Shown piece after piece: positions 60,945 through 64,000 of a DNA stretch of 64,000 nt. Within the stretch, counting starts at the first letter, position 1. Every line of letters starts with the position of its first letter. The position numbers and the translations under genes were made by a program. The stretch is from Hymenobacter sp. APR13 (GTDB lineage: Bacteria; Bacteroidota; Bacteroidia; Cytophagales; Hymenobacteraceae): contig NZ_CP006587.1 in NCBI RefSeq assembly GCF_000737515.1, positions 4,397,001-4,461,000 on the forward strand, in the 5' to 3' direction. The notes under the pieces were generated by a model. The model did no database searches. It was not told the DNA's origin and saw only the letters and a list, made by a program, of their open reading frames with translations.

Positions 60945-61397
60945 TTATCCTATTCTACCTGCTTTGATTAGCGGCTTAAACTCGGTTTCCAAATAAACTT
61001 CTAGTGCTAAGAGCCAATGCCTATCGTCTCTTTTTTTAACATTAAATAGTAGAATTGATTTATCGCTATAGCAGTCAATATCCCCTATACAGTAACCATT
61101 CTGCTGAGTTTGAACTTTAATATGCTCCATCACCCTATACCTGCTATTGCGCATACTTACACCAACTCTGTAAACTTTATCATCACCAATAAACACATAT
61201 ACGCCTGGATGCCACACTATATTATTCTCAGCAGATGGGAGCTTAAGTAAATCAATGGTCTTATAATCCATTGGCGAATTGTTATCCAGTAGATCCATAA
61301 TTTCGAATTTGCTCTCAATAGGGGCAAACTCTTTCTTAAATGCATCTATCACGCGCTGCTTCATGGCACTTCCAGAATCTATCACTAGATCTTCCAT
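60945..61397 (-). CDS. Orphan protein with GIY-YIG-like motifs
   Basis: A 150-aa protein, strongly AT-rich against its surroundings. The second half reads PGVYVFIGDDKVYRVGVSMRNSRYRVMEHIKVQ, and the end ALEVYLETEFKPLI. A G-V-Y at about 65, then Y-R-V-G-x-S...R...H and a late Glu before F-K-P, is the order of motifs in GIY-YIG nuclease domains. The second Y-I-G is changed to Y-R-V-G, so activity is doubtful. The N-terminal 60 residues are helical with no recognised domain. No system genes are next to it; its AT-rich context suggests horizontal transfer. Confidence 0.55.
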   Translation of the reverse strand: MEDLVIDSGSAMKQRVIDAFKKEFAPIESKFEIMDLLDNNSPMDYKTIDLLKLPSAENNIVWHPGVYVFIGDDKVYRVGVSMRNSRYRVMEHIKVQTQQNGYCIGDIDCYSDKSILLFNVKKRDDRHWLLALEVYLETEFKPLIKAGRIG

Positions 61398-61786
61398 AGA
61401 CTGTCCTAATGGTGACTTTTTCCGATTACTATTATTTGTTTTTCTGAGTAAGCGAACTGCTCATAAGTACAACTAGCAATTTCTCAAATTGAGTCATTCT
61501 CTTACTTGGCTCAGAAGGATTACTAGTCTTTTCTTCCGCTTTTAAGGAAAGAAAGCTGTTGTGTCGAGTCAATTTTTCCATGAATAAAAAAGACAACTGA
61601 ATTTCTTATGGTACTCCGCTATTTCAACGATGCGCTGAGCGTTACTGTTCGGATGCGGGCCTTGAAAGGTAGCTGTCAGCCGTCTATATAAAGATAGCAC
61701 CTTCTGGTCGTTCATAGGTTCCAGAGGCCCGCCCTATTTCGCCGGCCCCGTTACCTTTACCGCTCCTACCACCAACTATCGACCGA
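61398..61786. other. AT-rich intergenic stretch without gene
   Basis: I see no ORF worth calling on either strand. Up to about 61690 it continues the AT-rich island of the orphan gene; the last 100 bases return to high G+C. TACCTTTA at 61752-61759 is a near-match to the -7 box and may be the promoter of the fumarylacetoacetase gene. No repeat was recognised. Confidence 0.6.
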
Positions 61787-63070
61787 ATGGCTAACCCCAA
61801 CGACCCCGCCCTGCACTCCTGGATTGATATTGCCCCCGGCAGCGACTTTCCCATTCAGAACCTGCCGTTTGGCGTGTTCGAGACGGAGGAGCGCGGGCCT
61901 CGGCTGGGCGTAGCCATCGGCGAGTACGTGCTGGATTTGTACGCCGTGGCCCAGTTCGGCTTTTTCGAGGACCTGGAGCTGGGCGCGAAGATGCCCAAGG
62001 TGTTCCGCCGCCGCTCGCTCAACCAGTTTATTGCCCTGGGCCGGCCGGCGTGGCGGGCCGTGCGCCAGCGCGTCTCGGAGTTGCTGCGCCACGACAGCAC
62101 CGCCCTCCGCTCGGATGAGGTGATGCGCGAGTGCCTGCTGCGCCAGACGGAGGTGCAGATGCTGCGCCCCGTGAAGCCCCACAACTACACCGATTTCTAC
62201 AGCAGCATCGAGCACGCCACCAACGTGGGCATCATGTTCCGCGACCCGGCTAACGCGCTGCTGCCCAACTGGCGCCACATTCCCATCGGCTACCACGGCC
62301 GGGCCAGCAGCATCGTGGTGAGCGGCACCGATATCCGCCGGCCCAACGGCCAGCGCAAGGCCCCCGATGCCGCCGCGCCCACCTTCGGACCCTCGCAGCA
62401 GCTGGATTTCGAGCTGGAAGTGGGCTTTATTGTGGGCCAAGGCACGGAGCTCGGCGACACCGTGCCGATTCAGTACGCCGAGGACCACATTTTCGGGCTG
62501 GTGCTGTTCAACGACTGGAGCGCCCGCGACATTCAGAGCTGGGAGTACGTGCCGCTGGGGCCGTTCCTGGGCAAGAGCTTCGGCAGCAGCGTGTCGCCGT
62601 GGGTGGTGACGCTGGACGCGCTGGAGCCGTTCCGGGTGGCCGGCCCCGTGCAGGAGCCGGAGCCGCTGCTGTATCTGCGCCAGCTGGACAAGCACAACTT
62701 CGATGTGCACCTGGAAGTGGAGCTGCAGCCCGAAAACGGCCCCGCCACCACCATTTCCCGCTCCAACTTCGGGCTCATGTACTGGAGCATGGCCCAGCAG
62801 CTCACCCACCACGCCTCCAACGGTTGCAACCTGCAAGTCGGCGACCTGTACGCCTCGGGCACCATCTCGGGGGCCACGCCCGACTCGCTGGGCTCGATGC
62901 TGGAGCTGGCCTGGCGCGGCACCCGCCCCCTGCCCCTGGCCGACGGCTCGGAGCGCAAGTTCCTGCTCGACGGCGACACTGTAACCATGCGTGGCTACTG
63001 CGAAAAAGACGGCCTGCGCATCGGCTTCGGCGAGGTGACGGGCAAGGTGCTGCCGGCTCCGGTGGTGTAG
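61787..63070 (+). CDS. fahA: Fumarylacetoacetase
   Basis: Hydrolyses fumarylacetoacetate to fumarate and acetoacetate, the last step of tyrosine breakdown, in the cytosol. The 427-aa length fits. The N-terminal SH3-like domain begins SWIDIAPGSDFPIQNLPFGVF. The catalytic domain has YTDFYSSIEHATNVG (metal Asp and catalytic His), LPNWRHIPIGYHGRASSIV, LDFELEVGFIVG and FNDWSARDIQSWEYVPLGPFLGKSF. The other tyrosine-pathway genes are not in the window. The stop lies six bases before a long inverted repeat. Confidence 0.96.
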   Translation: MANPNDPALHSWIDIAPGSDFPIQNLPFGVFETEERGPRLGVAIGEYVLDLYAVAQFGFFEDLELGAKMPKVFRRRSLNQFIALGRPAWRAVRQRVSELLRHDSTALRSDEVMRECLLRQTEVQMLRPVKPHNYTDFYSSIEHATNVGIMFRDPANALLPNWRHIPIGYHGRASSIVVSGTDIRRPNGQRKAPDAAAPTFGPSQQLDFELEVGFIVGQGTELGDTVPIQYAEDHIFGLVLFNDWSARDIQSWEYVPLGPFLGKSFGSSVSPWVVTLDALEPFRVAGPVQEPEPLLYLRQLDKHNFDVHLEVELQPENGPATTISRSNFGLMYWSMAQQLTHHASNGCNLQVGDLYASGTISGATPDSLGSMLELAWRGTRPLPLADGSERKFLLDGDTVTMRGYCEKDGLRIGFGEVTGKVLPAPVV

Positions 63071-63075
63071 CGTGA

Positions 63076-63226
63076 CCTCACCCCCTAGCCCCCTCTTCAA
63101 AAGAGAGGGGGAACTAGATTTAATCAAAACTAAAAAAGCCCGCCGGGACGCTCGGTGGGCTTTTTTTAAGCTAATTTTCTAGAGCTAGTCCCCCCTCTCT
63201 TTTGGAGAGGGGGTTAGGGGGTGAGG
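63076..63226. repeat. Inverted repeat, CCTCACCCCCTAACCCC family, copy 2, with terminator core
   Basis: The left arm CCTCACCCCCTAGCCCCCTC...AACTAG (63076-63117) and right arm ...GGGGGTTAGGGGGTGAGG (63185-63226) pair nearly perfectly. The spacer holds a typical hairpin (63132-63167). It resembles the element at 15056-15204 but with CTTTTGG/TCAAAAG in place of CTGCAG. The right arm overlaps the end of glpD and provides its TAA stop. Confidence 0.9.
63132..63167. terminator. Rho-independent terminator inside the repeat
   Basis: AAAAAAGCCC-GCCG / CGGT-GGGCTTTTTTT stem with T runs on both strands, between the convergent fahA and glpD genes. Confidence 0.82.
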
Positions 63227-64000
63227 TACCCGGCCGCTAGCTCCTTGAACTCCGCTACCTGCTGCTGTTGCCAGGCTTCGGAACGTCCCAGCTCAATGGC
63301 CAGCAGCTGCGCCACCGCCGGAGCGGCGGCCAGCGCGGCGCAGGCATCCAGAAACAGCAGCCGCAGGCGCCGGGCCAGCACGTCGGGCACGGTGCGGGCC
63401 ATTTCGTGGCGGATGGCCCACACCACTTCGGCCCACACATAGGGGAAGCCGGGCGCTACCGGCGCCGCCCAGGCGGGGTTTTCGGTTAGCAATTGCTGCA
63501 GCGCCGACGCGTCGGAACCATACGCGGCCAGTGCCGCATTGGGCAGTGGCAGGTTGGAGGCGGGAGCACCGTGTAGGGGCAATACGGCGGTGCGGCAGGC
63601 CTGCACGGGCAAGCTTCCCAGTTGCTGAGCGCGGTTTACCACGTCCTCGGCCATCTGGCGGTAGGTGGTCCATTTGCCGCCCGTGATGGTGAGCAGGCCC
63701 GACTCTGATACCAGCAGCTTGTGGCTGCGCGAAATCTCCTTGGTGGCAGCCCCGGCTTGCGCCGGCGCGGCCAGCGGGCGCAGACCGGCCCAGGTGCTGA
63801 GCACGTCGCGTAGCTGCGGCGGGCGCGTGAGGTAGCGGCCGGCGGTTTCGAGAATGAAGCGGATTTCTTCGGCCTGGGCACGGGGCTCGGGAGTGGCTTG
63901 CGGCACCAACGTATCGGTGGTGCCCACCACCACCCGGCCCAGCCACGGCACCGCAAACAGCACCCGGCCGTCGGGCGTCTGTGGAATCATGAGGGCCTCG
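63214..64000 (-). CDS. glpD: Glycerol-3-phosphate dehydrogenase, C-terminal part (5' end outside window)
   Basis: Oxidises glycerol-3-phosphate to dihydroxyacetone phosphate using FAD at the inner membrane. About 262 residues are visible, open to the window edge (E-A-L-M-I-P-Q-T...). Landmarks: DGRVLFAVPWLGRVVVGTTDT, STWAGLRPLAAP, SHKLLVSESGLLTITGGKWTTYRQMAED and the DAO C-terminal domain (YVWAEVVWAIRHEMARTVPDVLARRLRLLFLD). The last residues and the TAA stop (YLTP-stop) come from an intergenic repeat, so the natural end may have been altered. Confidence 0.93.
   Translation of the reverse strand, partial: EALMIPQTPDGRVLFAVPWLGRVVVGTTDTLVPQATPEPRAQAEEIRFILETAGRYLTRPPQLRDVLSTWAGLRPLAAPAQAGAATKEISRSHKLLVSESGLLTITGGKWTTYRQMAEDVVNRAQQLGSLPVQACRTAVLPLHGAPASNLPLPNAALAAYGSDASALQQLLTENPAWAAPVAPGFPYVWAEVVWAIRHEMARTVPDVLARRLRLLFLDACAALAAAPAVAQLLAIELGRSEAWQQQQVAEFKELAAGYLTP

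Overview
The window looks like chromosome of a Hymenobacter-like member of the Bacteroidota (Cytophagales). This is inferred from the high G+C content, a type IX secretion (T9SS) sorting tail on a secreted peptidase, a gliding-motility-associated (CHU_C-type) C-terminal domain, near-absence of Shine-Dalgarno sequences, occasional TAnnTTTG -7 promoter boxes, and many SpII lipoproteins and secreted peptidases. No rRNA, tRNA, CRISPR array, integrase, transposase or phage gene was found. About 58 protein genes are supported, two of them cut by the window edges and one frameshifted.

Layout. 1-8.8 kb: end of a DUF2147 gene, an unknown gene, an M1 aminopeptidase with T9SS tail, a large CHU_C adhesin-like protein, a cytochrome oxidase subunit III-like protein, a frameshifted gene and two secreted proteins. 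8.9-18.1 kb: ligA, a periplasmic rhodanese, a lipoprotein polysaccharide deacetylase, dapA, a LutA-like Fe-S protein with an HMG-CoA-lyase-like protein, a tandem retropepsin-like protein and a membrane-anchored HTH protein. 18.2-28.3 kb: envelope and secretion genes (M23 endopeptidase, lipoproteins, S8 subtilase coupled to a beta-barrel-like protein, OmpA lipoprotein, M28 peptidase, histidine phosphatase, DUF1028). 28.4-33.9 kb: a compatible-solute ABC importer followed by an OmpR-type regulator, a small unknown ORF and a histidine kinase. 34-43.8 kb: surE, DoxX, M14 peptidase, an ABC-2 exporter, trehalase and a cupin. 43.9-52.9 kb: ribBA, proC, two glycosyltransferases, an RCK potassium channel and dnaG. 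53-64 kb: a luciferase-like flavoprotein, a LytS/LytS/LytTR operon, Mrp and NifU Fe-S assembly genes, an AT-rich orphan, fumarylacetoacetase and the C-terminal part of glpD.

Most striking observations. (1) The permease-binding-protein fusion at 29491-31059 carries its OpuC-type substrate-binding domain in circularly permuted order. (2) The first of two LytS-type kinases (55847-56971) has Gln where its neighbour has the phospho-acceptor His, and has lost its N and G boxes, so it looks like a pseudokinase in an overlapping operon with an intact kinase and a LytTR regulator. (3) Intergenic space is packed with long, often nested inverted repeats of about ten families, nearly always at gene 3' ends. 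Some supply stop codons or C-terminal tails of neighbouring proteins, one locus is a three-layer nested palindrome, and one composite element occurs twice with the same two-layer architecture. (4) Several AT-rich islands hold small orphan genes, including three DUF3592-like membrane proteins.
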